Shown here piece by piece: positions 1-5,444 of a stretch of 5,444 nt of DNA. Position 1 is the stretch's first letter. Each line of letters opens with the position of its first letter. The notes beneath the pieces are model-generated. The model was not told where the DNA came from. It did not search any database and saw only the letters and a list, made by a program, of their open reading frames with translations. Made by a program: the position numbers and the translations under genes. The stretch lies in NCBI GenBank assembly GCA_017476965.1, contig JAFUXX010000434.1, positions 1 to 5,444 on the forward strand, in the 5' to 3' direction. The DNA is from Kiritimatiellia bacterium (GTDB lineage Bacteria > Verrucomicrobiota > Kiritimatiellia > RFP12 > UBA3636).

Positions 1-271
1 GGAAAATCTCAGCGAGCGCGGCTTCGTCGCGCGCTTCGAGCGCGGCCCGGATGCGGCGGTAGGACGACCCCTCGCGCCACTCCGCGCCGCCGCGGTGGTC
101 CCACAGGTCGGCGAGGCCGACGGTGAGGCGCAGCACGCCGCCGCCGCCCCACACGAGAAGGCCGGTGCGGGAATTGCCGAGGGGCACTCCGGTCTGGGGG
201 CGCGGAAGCGGGAAGCGCCAGAACGGGTAGTCGTCGCCGGCGATGCGGGGTTCGGGGATTTCTTTTTTCAT
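1..271 (-). CDS. Glycosidase-like protein, N-terminal fragment (runs off left edge)
   Basis: The first 90 codons of a minus-strand gene are present, starting at the ATG at 271-269; the frame is open to the window edge. The N-terminus (MKKEIPEPRIAGDDYPFWRF) has no signal peptide or membrane segment, so a cytoplasmic protein is likely unless the start lies elsewhere. Residues 29-42 read VPLGNSRTGLLVWG and residues 47-60 read LRLTVGLADLWDHR. This 'PLGN-x-R-x-G-LVWG ... L-DLWDHRGG' pattern resembles the N-terminal beta-sandwich domain of GH95-type alpha-L-fucosidases and related DUF families in PVC bacteria and Bacteroidota. The catalytic (alpha/alpha)6 part, if present, lies outside the window, so activity and substrate cannot be stated. 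No strong Shine-Dalgarno sequence precedes the ATG. A hexokinase gene is divergent from it, which fits sugar use. The existence of a gene is fairly secure; the family is tentative. Confidence 0.68.
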   Translation of the reverse strand, partial: MKKEIPEPRIAGDDYPFWRFPLPRPQTGVPLGNSRTGLLVWGGGGVLRLTVGLADLWDHRGGAEWREGSSYRRIRAALEARDEAALAEIF

Positions 272-316
272 CGTTGGGCAGGACGGGCGGGAAGAGCGGC
301 GCGGCGTCCGCCCGGA

Positions 317-345
317 ACTGTACCGCAGCGCGCGGCGCGGCGCAA
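317..345 (-). promoter_or_regulatory. Putative sigma-70-like promoter for the glycosidase-like gene
   Basis: On the minus strand, TTGCGC (345-340) and TACAGT (322-317) are separated by 17 bp. The predicted transcription start is near 310, giving a leader of about 40 nt before the ATG at 271. The -35 box matches the consensus only in its first three bases, so this is a pattern-based suggestion. The -10 box resembles those upstream of the other genes in the window. Confidence 0.4.
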
Positions 346-351
346 ACGCGC

Positions 352-380
352 TTCCATTCGGAGGGCGTTTCGGATAGAAT
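352..380 (+). promoter_or_regulatory. Putative -10 element and weak promoter for the hexokinase gene
   Basis: TAGAAT at 375-380 is a good -10 box within GC-rich sequence. The hexamer 17 bp upstream (TTCCAT, 352-357) is a poor -35 match, so an activator or a -35-independent mechanism may be needed. The predicted start near 387 gives a leader of about 36 nt. This promoter would be back-to-back with the one at 317-345; the whole 151-bp spacer (272-422) holds only these signals and no further gene. Confidence 0.4.
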
Positions 381-422
381 GCACCGTGCCGCCGCGCCAC
401 CTCGCGCCGGCGGCGGAACGCC

Positions 423-1715
423 ATGACAATCGAAGAGTTTTTCGCATCACGTTCGTTTTCGGCCGAAGTGGACGCCGCCGCCCTGCTCGCGGAGTTCGAC
501 AGGCAGATGGAAGACGGCCTCGCCGGCCGCCCGTCCTCGCTGCAGATGATTCCGTCGTACCTCGACGCCTCGCGCGCCGTCCCGGCGGAAACTCCGGTCG
601 CGGTCCTCGACGCCGGCGGCACCAACCTGCGCGTCGCCGTGGTGTGGTTCGACAAGTCCGGAAAGGCTCGCATCGAGGACTTCGAAAAGCACCGCATGCC
701 CGGGACGGACGGCCGCGTGCTCGGGGCGGACGAGTTCTTCGGCGTTTTCGCGGACCTCCTCGCGCCGATTTCGCGCCGCGCGGACACCGTGGGCTTCTGC
801 TTCTCGTACCCGACGGAAATCCTGCCCGACCTCGACGGCCGCCTGATCCGCTGGAGCAAGCAGATCGAAGCGCCGGAGATAGTCGGCCGCAAGGTCGGAT
901 CCGGCGTGGCGGACGCACTGGAGCGCAAGACCGGGCGCCGCCTCGCGGTGAAGGTGCTCAACGACACCGCCGCGACGCTGCTCGCCGGCAAGGCGGCCGG
1001 TATGTCGCGCCGCCACTCTTCGTACGTCGGCTTCATCCTCGGCACCGGCACCAACACCGCGTACATCGAGCGCAATTCCCGCATCGGCAAGGCCCCGGCG
1101 CTGCCCGCGGGCGGCAGCACGATCGTCAACGTCGAAAGCGGCGGTTTCGACGGCGCGCCGCGCTCCGATTTCGACCGTGCCGCCGTGGCCCGCATGCGCC
1201 AGGCGGACACCGGCCTCTTCGAGAAGATGATTTCCGGCGCGTATGTTGGCGAAGTGGGCTGCGAAGTGCTGCGCGCCGCGGCGGCCGAAGGGTTCTTCAC
1301 CCCCGCCGCCGCGGAAGCGCTCAAAAACCTCCCCGGGCTCGCGACGATCGACCTCGACGACTTCGTCGCCAACCCGTTCATCGGCAAGGGCGCGCTCGCC
1401 GCGGTGCCGATGGAGGACTCCGACCGCCGCGCCGTCATGGCGCTCTGCGAGCCGGTCTTCCTGCGCGCGGCGCGCTTCACGGCGGCGAACATCGCCGCCG
1501 CGGTGCTGCGCTCCGGCGAAGGCCGCGACCCGCTGCACCCCGTGTGCGTGACGATCGACGGATCGACGTACTACAAGACGCGCACCGGGATGTTCCGGAG
1601 CCGCGTCGAAGAGGGCCTGCGCGACATCCTCGGCGCGCGCGACGTGAGCTTCGAGACGATTTCGGTGGACGAAGCCCCGATCGTCGGCTCCGCCATCGCC
1701 GGGCTCGTCGCGTAG
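423..1715 (+). CDS. Hexokinase family protein (eukaryote-type hexokinase fold)
   Basis: This 430-residue cytoplasmic enzyme is predicted to phosphorylate glucose or a related hexose at the 6-position with ATP, feeding glycolysis. It belongs to the classical hexokinase family, not the ROK or Glk families. Motifs in order: LDAGGTNLRV (62-71, phosphate 1 loop); GFCFSYPTE (124-132) with W144-S-K (sugar binding); VLNDTAATLLAG (178-189, with D181 as predicted catalytic base); GFILGTGTN (203-211, phosphate 2); NVESGGFDG (236-244, sugar-contacting E238); FEKMISGAYVGE (266-277, E267); and TIDGSTYYK (377-385, adenosine region). All expected key residues are present, and the length is close to single-domain family members. 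The ATG at 423 is preferred: it lies after a -10-like box and 5 nt after GGCGGA (412-417), a weak Shine-Dalgarno match. It converges on the permease gene with a 14-bp gap. The true sugar (glucose, fructose, mannose or other) cannot be read from sequence. Confidence 0.92.
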   Translation: MTIEEFFASRSFSAEVDAAALLAEFDRQMEDGLAGRPSSLQMIPSYLDASRAVPAETPVAVLDAGGTNLRVAVVWFDKSGKARIEDFEKHRMPGTDGRVLGADEFFGVFADLLAPISRRADTVGFCFSYPTEILPDLDGRLIRWSKQIEAPEIVGRKVGSGVADALERKTGRRLAVKVLNDTAATLLAGKAAGMSRRHSSYVGFILGTGTNTAYIERNSRIGKAPALPAGGSTIVNVESGGFDGAPRSDFDRAAVARMRQADTGLFEKMISGAYVGEVGCEVLRAAAAEGFFTPAAAEALKNLPGLATIDLDDFVANPFIGKGALAAVPMEDSDRRAVMALCEPVFLRAARFTAANIAAAVLRSGEGRDPLHPVCVTIDGSTYYKTRTGMFRSRVEEGLRDILGARDVSFETISVDEAPIVGSAIAGLVA

Positions 1716-1717
1716 CG

Positions 1718-1727
1718 GCGGGCCCGC
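1718..1727. terminator. Possible small bidirectional terminator between convergent genes
   Basis: The 14-bp gap between the two TAG stops contains the 10-bp palindrome GCGGGCCCGC. The flanks extend the symmetry only imperfectly (GCGTAG on one side, CTAGACGC on the other). There is no U-tract on either strand and no loop, so this would be a weak intrinsic terminator. It may just reflect GC-rich sequence. Confidence 0.2.
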
Positions 1728-1729
1728 GC

Positions 1730-3430
1730 CTAGACGCGGAAGAGCGCGCCCATCTTCTTGCCGAGCAGCACCGACACGCCGGCGATCGTGGCCGTGAGGA
1801 ACATCATGGCCCACACGCCGAGCGCGCTCGCGACGTACTTGCCCGTGCCGAGCAGCTGGAAGAGCTCGTAGATCGTCTTCGTGATCGGGTAGAAGCGCGC
1901 CTGCTGCGCGAGCATCAGAGAGTCGGACACTTCGAGCATCGAGAACGCGAACGCGAGCAGGAGGCCCGCGACGAGGTTCGCCGCGATGAGCGGCAGCGTG
2001 ACGCGGCGCACGGTCCGCGCCGGCGTGGCGCCGAGGTTCCACGCCGCCTCCTCGAACGCTTCGCTCGTCTGCTGCAGCCCCGCCGCCGCGCTGCGCACCA
2101 TGTACGGCAGGCGCCGCACCGCGTAGGCAATGACGAGAAACAGCGCGGGGTTCACGCGGACGTCGAACACGCCCGTCCAGAACGCGCTGGTGCGCACCCA
2201 GCCGAGGTTGGAGAGCCACGAGGAAATGGCGAGGTAGCCGAACGCCATCACGAGGCCCGGGACGGCGAGGGGAATCATCGACAGCGCGTCCAGAATCCCC
2301 GCGCCGCGGATCTTCGAGCGCACGACGAGGAACGCCACGCCGACGCCGAGGACGAGGTTCACGCACACGGCGACGGACGAAAACAGCAGCGAGTTGCGGA
2401 TCGACGCGACGGTCATGTCGTGCCCCAGCGCTTCGGCGTAGTTGCCGAGCGTGAAAACCTCCGGCAGCACGGTCCCGTACCACGAGCCCGGTTTGGAAAG
2501 CGAAGTGAGCACCACGCCGAAGTGCGGCAGCAGCGCGACGAACGAGACGAGCGCGAACGGCAGCACGGCGGGCACCGCGCCGATCCCGCGCAGACGCACA
2601 GGCTTGAACGTGACCGCGGCCTTGCCCTGCATCGCGAACGAATTGCGCCCGAACGCCAGCTTGCCTGCCGCGTAGAGCAGGACGGAGACGGACAGCACCA
2701 CGAACACGAGCGCGTACGGGAAGTGGCTCGCGCCGATTTCCTTGAGGGCGTCGAAGACCTGCACCGACGCGCACGTCGAGTACCCGAGCATCAGCGGCGC
2801 GCCGAGCTCGGTGAAGCTCCAGATGAAGACGATGGTGCAGCCGGCGAAGAGGCCGGGCGCGATGAGCGGCAGCGTGACGCGGAAAAACCGCTTCCACCCC
2901 GGGCAGCCGAGATTCGCCGCGGCTTCGTCCATCGCCGGGTCCACGTTGGCGAGAGCGGCCGTGGCGTTGAGGTACACGATCGGGTAGAGGGCGAGCGCCT
3001 GGATCGCCACGACGCCGAAGTACCGCGCCTGCCCGAGCCAGTCCACCGAAGTGCCGAACACCGCGTTGAGCACGCCGTACCGCCCGAGGATCTGCTGCAT
3101 CCCGATCGCGCCGACGAACGGCGGCAGGATCATAGGCACCAGCACGATCGCGGAAAAGAACGCCTTGCCGGGAAACTCGTACTTGTGCGAAATCCACGCG
3201 AGCGGCAGAGACACGAGCAGGCACAGCGACGTCGTGCCCGTCGCGATGCAGACGCTGTTGAACAGCCCCTCCGAGTAGACGGGATTGCGGAAAACGGAGA
3301 GCAGGTGGCGAAGCGTGAAGCCCCCGTCGTCCCAGAACCCGCCTTTGACGACGAGGAATATCGGGAGCAGGAAGAGGACCGAGAGAATCGCGCAAACGGC
3401 CAGGAAGAGCGGCGTCCAACGGTTTTTCAC
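1730..3430 (-). CDS. Two-domain ABC transporter permease, FbpB/ThiP type (iron or related substrate)
   Basis: This 566-residue inner-membrane permease forms the transmembrane channel of a binding-protein-dependent ABC importer. About twelve hydrophobic segments are visible, the first at residues 7-28. It is a tandem duplication of the BPD_transp_1 domain, and each half keeps an EAA loop that docks the ATPase: residues 169-189 (DEAAANLGCPGW, then RVTLPLI) and 460-482 (EEAAWNLGATPA, then RVTLPLI). Such fused permeases serve Fe(III), thiamine and aminoethylphosphonate importers; iron is the commonest assignment but the substrate is not determined here. No ATPase or binding-protein gene is adjacent in the window. 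The start chosen is GTG at 3430-3428, because the in-frame upstream ATGs (3514, 3493) lie before or within the promoter at 3438-3466. The second in-frame ATG would add a 21-residue basic extension. With the GTG start the mRNA would be essentially leaderless. The frame is intact to TAG at 1732-1730. Confidence 0.9.
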   Translation of the reverse strand: MKNRWTPLFLAVCAILSVLFLLPIFLVVKGGFWDDGGFTLRHLLSVFRNPVYSEGLFNSVCIATGTTSLCLLVSLPLAWISHKYEFPGKAFFSAIVLVPMILPPFVGAIGMQQILGRYGVLNAVFGTSVDWLGQARYFGVVAIQALALYPIVYLNATAALANVDPAMDEAAANLGCPGWKRFFRVTLPLIAPGLFAGCTIVFIWSFTELGAPLMLGYSTCASVQVFDALKEIGASHFPYALVFVVLSVSVLLYAAGKLAFGRNSFAMQGKAAVTFKPVRLRGIGAVPAVLPFALVSFVALLPHFGVVLTSLSKPGSWYGTVLPEVFTLGNYAEALGHDMTVASIRNSLLFSSVAVCVNLVLGVGVAFLVVRSKIRGAGILDALSMIPLAVPGLVMAFGYLAISSWLSNLGWVRTSAFWTGVFDVRVNPALFLVIAYAVRRLPYMVRSAAAGLQQTSEAFEEAAWNLGATPARTVRRVTLPLIAANLVAGLLLAFAFSMLEVSDSLMLAQQARFYPITKTIYELFQLLGTGKYVASALGVWAMMFLTATIAGVSVLLGKKMGALFRV

Positions 3431-3437
3431 GGCCCCG

Positions 3438-3466
3438 ATTGTACCCGAACGGCGGGCGGGACTCAA
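3438..3466 (-). promoter_or_regulatory. Sigma-70-like promoter of the ABC permease gene (leaderless)
   Basis: On the minus strand, TTGAGT (3466-3461) and TACAAT (3443-3438) are separated by exactly 17 bp. Transcription would start about 7 nt after the -10 box, at 3431 or 3430. Position 3430 is the first base of the GTG start codon, so the transcript is predicted to lack a 5' leader. The boxes match the consensus at 4/6 and 5/6 positions. Confidence 0.6.
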
Positions 3467-3509
3467 CCGCCGCCGTTTTCCGCGGGTGGACATCGGCCCG
3501 GCGGGCGGG
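3450..3509. repeat. Direct repeat CGGCGGGCGGG in the divergent promoter spacer
   Basis: The 11-mer CGGCGGGCGGG occurs at 3450-3460 and again at 3499-3509, 49 bp apart in the same orientation. Each copy falls within the 17-bp spacer of one of the two divergent promoters and abuts a core element. It could be a binding site for a shared regulator, or simply GC-rich low-complexity sequence. Confidence 0.35.
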
Positions 3510-3515
3510 TACAAT
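3487..3515 (+). promoter_or_regulatory. Sigma-70-like promoter of the exosortase-EpsI operon
   Basis: TGGACA (3487-3492, 5/6 match to TTGACA) and TACAAT (3510-3515, 5/6 match to TATAAT) are separated by exactly 17 bp. The predicted start near 3522 leaves a leader of only about 9 nt before the ATG at 3531, with no Shine-Dalgarno sequence. This is the best promoter match in the window. Confidence 0.65.
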
Positions 3516-3530
3516 GCGCTTCGTCACGAC

Positions 3531-4511
3531 ATGAACGCTGCAAAAACAGAAACCGCGGCCGCGGCCGCGAACCCGAGGGCGCTCCCCGCGGGGTTCAGGC
3601 CGGATCCGGTGCGGCACGGAATTTTCGCGGCCGGGATCCTGGCCGCGCTCGCGCTGTACTTCTTCTACGGAACCGATTCGGAGGCGGCGGACGGCAGGGC
3701 GTCGGTTTTCGCGTGGTTCGCCAAGCAGTGGGGCTACGACGACTTCGGCAACAACTGGATAATCCTGATCGTCGCCGCGTTCGTGGCGTGGCGCAACCGC
3801 CGCCGCATCGCCGAAACCCCGGTCGCGCCGGACTGGTCCGGCGCGCTGGTCGTCGCGGCGTCGCTCTTCGCCCACGTCGTGGGCTACCGCGCGCAGATGC
3901 CGCGCATTTCGCTCTGCTCGACGGTCGGCGTGGCCTGGGGCCTCGTGCTCGCGGTCTGGGGCCGCGCCACCGCGCGCGCCGTGCTCTTCCCCGCCGCGTA
4001 CGCGATGCTGTGCTTCGTGGGGCCGATGATGGTGGAGCTCACGATGCCGCTGCGTCTCATGGCCAGCTCCCTCGCGTGCGCGCTCCTGCAGGGCGTCGGA
4101 ATAGCCGCGGCGGCGCACGGCACCGTCGTGGTGTCCGCCGCCGGCGACGGCTTCACGTTCGACGTGGCGGACGCCTGTTCGGGCCTGCGGTCGCTCGTGG
4201 TGATGACGGCGCTCGCGGCGCCCTACGCCTACTTCACGCTGCGCTCGCAGCTGAAGCGCGTGCTTCTCTTCGTCTTCTCCATCCCGCTCGCGATGGTCGC
4301 CAACGCCCTTCGCATCTTCACTCTCGGAGTCGTGGCCGAATGGATCGGCATGAGTCTCGCGATGCAGCTCTACCACGACCTTTCCGGATACATCGTCTTC
4401 TTCCTTTCGCTCGTGCTGCTCATGGGCACGGGCGCGATTCTCGACCAGGACTGGGGGGCCAAACTGTGCGCTTTGAAGCAAAACAAGCGGCGCCGGGCGT
4501 CGCGGCGGTAG
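3531..4511 (+). CDS. Exosortase/archaeosortase family protein
   Basis: This 326-residue polytopic inner-membrane protein is a predicted cysteine protease/transpeptidase of the exosortase family, which processes the C-terminal PEP-CTERM sorting signals of exported proteins and is often linked to exopolysaccharide genes. The family catalytic triad is visible: C216 in ADACSGLRSL (214-222 region), R261 in ANALRIF (257-263) and H282 in YHDLSGYIVFF (281-291). About eight hydrophobic segments are seen, beginning near residues 29-46. The N-terminal 25 residues are Ala-rich and probably cytoplasmic; the C-terminus ends in a basic cluster (KQNKRRRASRR). The ATG at 3531 is chosen because it lies just after the promoter; an in-frame GTG at 3486 would fall inside the promoter. 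The EpsI-like gene overlaps its 3' end by 46 bp. The exosortase subtype cannot be named, and no PEP-CTERM substrate is encoded here. Confidence 0.92.
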   Translation: MNAAKTETAAAAANPRALPAGFRPDPVRHGIFAAGILAALALYFFYGTDSEAADGRASVFAWFAKQWGYDDFGNNWIILIVAAFVAWRNRRRIAETPVAPDWSGALVVAASLFAHVVGYRAQMPRISLCSTVGVAWGLVLAVWGRATARAVLFPAAYAMLCFVGPMMVELTMPLRLMASSLACALLQGVGIAAAAHGTVVVSAAGDGFTFDVADACSGLRSLVVMTALAAPYAYFTLRSQLKRVLLFVFSIPLAMVANALRIFTLGVVAEWIGMSLAMQLYHDLSGYIVFFLSLVLLMGTGAILDQDWGAKLCALKQNKRRRASRR

Positions 4512-5374
4512 CGCTCGTCGCGGCGGCGATCGCGATGCTTTCCGGCGGGCGCGCGCTGTACGGCGACCCGACCGGACAGGTGCCGCTCGAAATGCCGGCG
4601 ACGCTCGGCCCGTGGACGGCCGAGCCGGTCCGTTTCTGCATGAACGACCAGTGCGCCGCTTCGTTCCTCGAATCGCAGCTTCCCGAGGGCGCGGCGGAGT
4701 GCCCGGTCTGCGGGTCGGAGCTCGGCTCCGTCTCCGTCGGCGAAAAGCGGCTCCTGCCCGCCAACACCCCCATCTTCCGCCGCGTCTACAGGCGCGACGG
4801 CCACCCGGACGTCATGGCGACGTTCGTATTTTCCGGCATGGAACGCCAGTCGATCCACAAGCCCCAGCGCTGCCTCGTGGCGCAGGGCAACCGGATCACC
4901 GACGAATACACCCACCGCGCGGCGTGCGACCGCGACGGCGGCACGCTCCCGGTGCGCGTCCTCGAAATAGCCCGCCCGGTCCGCGACTCCGCGGGCCAAG
5001 TCGTCTCGACGGACGCCAACGTGTACGTCTACTGGCTCTTCAACCCCGAGCGCGAAACCGTCCACCACTGGTCGCGCCTGTGGCGCACGGTGTGGGACAA
5101 CGCCATCCGCTCCTACCGCCCGCGCTGGGGCTACGCGTCGATCACGATTCCGCGCGACCTTAATTCGCCCGACGGCTGGAAGAACGAGCTGGACGACTTC
5201 CTGCCGCGCCTCTACCCCGTGGTCAAGAAGCTGCGCGCCGATCTCGACGCCCGCCGCAACCGCGTGCTGCGGCTCGGCGCCCGCTCGTGGGAGAACAACG
5301 TCTACGAGGGGACGAACGCGGCGCTGTCCAGCGTCTCGGCTCCCGCGCCCGCCGCCGCTCCGGCGCAGGACTGA
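4466..5374 (+). CDS. EpsI family (DUF3485-like) exosortase-associated protein with zinc-ribbon-like insert
   Basis: This 302-residue protein is a predicted partner of the upstream exosortase; EpsI-type proteins occur fused to or next to exosortases, and their biochemical role is unclear. An N-terminal hydrophobic segment (about 11-27) suggests a membrane anchor or signal sequence with a periplasmic domain. Family marks are LGPW (47-50), LLPANTPIFRRVYRR (96-110) and SIHKPQRCLVAQG (129-141), containing the conserved H131 and C136. Between the first two lies a four-cysteine segment (C58, C63, C79, C82; CX4C and CPVCG) resembling a zinc ribbon. The tail (288-302) is rich in Ala and Pro. The start is GTG at 4466, 7 nt after a run of six G (4453-4458) that can serve as a ribosome site. 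The next in-frame ATG, at 4535, would delete most of the hydrophobic segment. The 46-bp overlap with the exosortase implies one transcript and probable translational coupling. The EpsI call is strong; the metal-site idea is inference. Confidence 0.87.
   Translation: MRFEAKQAAPGVAAVALVAAAIAMLSGGRALYGDPTGQVPLEMPATLGPWTAEPVRFCMNDQCAASFLESQLPEGAAECPVCGSELGSVSVGEKRLLPANTPIFRRVYRRDGHPDVMATFVFSGMERQSIHKPQRCLVAQGNRITDEYTHRAACDRDGGTLPVRVLEIARPVRDSAGQVVSTDANVYVYWLFNPERETVHHWSRLWRTVWDNAIRSYRPRWGYASITIPRDLNSPDGWKNELDDFLPRLYPVVKKLRADLDARRNRVLRLGARSWENNVYEGTNAALSSVSAPAPAAAPAQD
4637..4711 (+). other. Four-cysteine zinc-ribbon-like motif inside the EpsI-like protein
   Basis: Codons 58-82 encode the pattern C-X4-C-X15-C-X2-C (CMNDQC, later CPVCG). 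The CPxCG knuckle is typical of structural zinc sites. The segment lies between the LGPW motif and the LLPANT motif of the EpsI domain, where common EpsI proteins have, from memory, only a short linker. If the domain is periplasmic, these cysteines could bind metal or form disulfides. Confidence 0.6.
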
Positions 5375-5384
5375 GCGTCCGCCG

Positions 5385-5444
5385 TCACGACCGGGACCGG
5401 GGCGGCGAGCGTGCGCACGCTCGCCGCCCCGGTCCCGGTCGTGA
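5385..5444. terminator. Perfect 60-nt palindrome after the EpsI gene (hairpin terminator or contig-end fold)
   Basis: Position 5385 pairs with 5444 and so on inward to 5414/5415, giving 30 uninterrupted complementary pairs with no unpaired loop bases. The stem is very GC-rich (arm begins TCACGACCGGGACC). It starts 10 nt after the EpsI stop, where a terminator of the operon would be expected. No T-tract can be seen because the window ends exactly at the last palindromic base. Such symmetry at a sequence end can also come from an assembly break at a self-complementary repeat. Confidence 0.6.

Noticed and set aside
3431..3514. A 28-residue N-terminal extension of the permease from the ATG at 3514
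   Set aside because: It would place the well-formed TTGAGT-17-TACAAT promoter inside the coding region. The extension has no hydrophobic or family-like features.
3285..3530. An 82-residue N-terminal extension of the exosortase frame
   Set aside because: It overlaps the divergent permease gene and the exosortase promoter, is highly charged, and has no family similarity. The ATG at 3531 fits the promoter position.
3554..3571. GC-only repeated CCGCGG/GGCCGC units near the exosortase start
   Set aside because: They simply encode the Ala run at residues 9-13 and need no separate explanation.
447..4481. A 1,344-codon minus-strand open frame
   Set aside because: Its translation has the same Arg/His/Glu-rich shadow composition and it runs antisense or out of frame to the hexokinase, permease and exosortase genes, all of which have clear family motifs.
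95..5374. A single plus-strand open frame of about 1,759 codons spanning nearly the whole window
   Set aside because: Only its last 302 codons are real (the EpsI-like gene). The rest is a low-complexity Arg/His/Ala/Glu-rich shadow of genes in other frames, caused by the scarcity of stop codons at high G+C.
1..5444. CRISPR arrays, tRNA or rRNA genes, insertion sequences, phage or defence genes
   Set aside because: I saw no regularly spaced repeats, tRNA-like arms, transposase motifs or integrase motifs. Intergenic DNA totals only about 0.3 kb in short spacers.

Overview
The window is high-GC bacterial chromosomal DNA (well over 60% G+C by eye) with four complete protein genes and one truncated gene. 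The mix is a eukaryote-type hexokinase, an exosortase with a separate EpsI-like partner, and a glycosidase-like fragment. It suggests a Gram-negative member of the PVC superphylum (Verrucomicrobiota, Kiritimatiellota or Lentisphaerota). That placement is an inference from gene content; no rRNA or other marker is present.

Layout. Positions 1-271 (minus) hold the first 90 codons of a gene running off the left edge. Its N-terminus resembles the N-terminal domain of GH95-like glycosidases and related DUF families. A 151-bp divergent spacer follows. Positions 423-1715 (plus) encode a 430-residue hexokinase-family sugar kinase with its main motifs intact. Only 14 bp separate its stop from the convergent stop of the next gene. 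Positions 1730-3430 (minus) encode a 566-residue two-domain ABC importer permease of the FbpB/ThiP type, without its ATPase or binding protein. A 100-bp divergent spacer carries two good sigma-70-like promoters. Positions 3531-4511 (plus) encode an exosortase with the Cys/Arg/His triad. Positions 4466-5374 (plus) overlap it by 46 bp and encode an EpsI-family protein with an unusual four-cysteine, zinc-ribbon-like segment. The last 60 bases are a perfect, loopless palindrome.

How the genes work together. The exosortase and EpsI-like gene form a two-gene operon for processing PEP-CTERM-type surface proteins and/or for exopolysaccharide export; no target protein is visible. The hexokinase and the truncated gene fit carbohydrate catabolism and may share a divergent control region. 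The permease is an orphan here and must pair with components encoded elsewhere. Apart from the zinc-ribbon-like EpsI variant, the short-leader promoter arrangement and the terminal palindrome, the content belongs to known families. I see no wholly new system.
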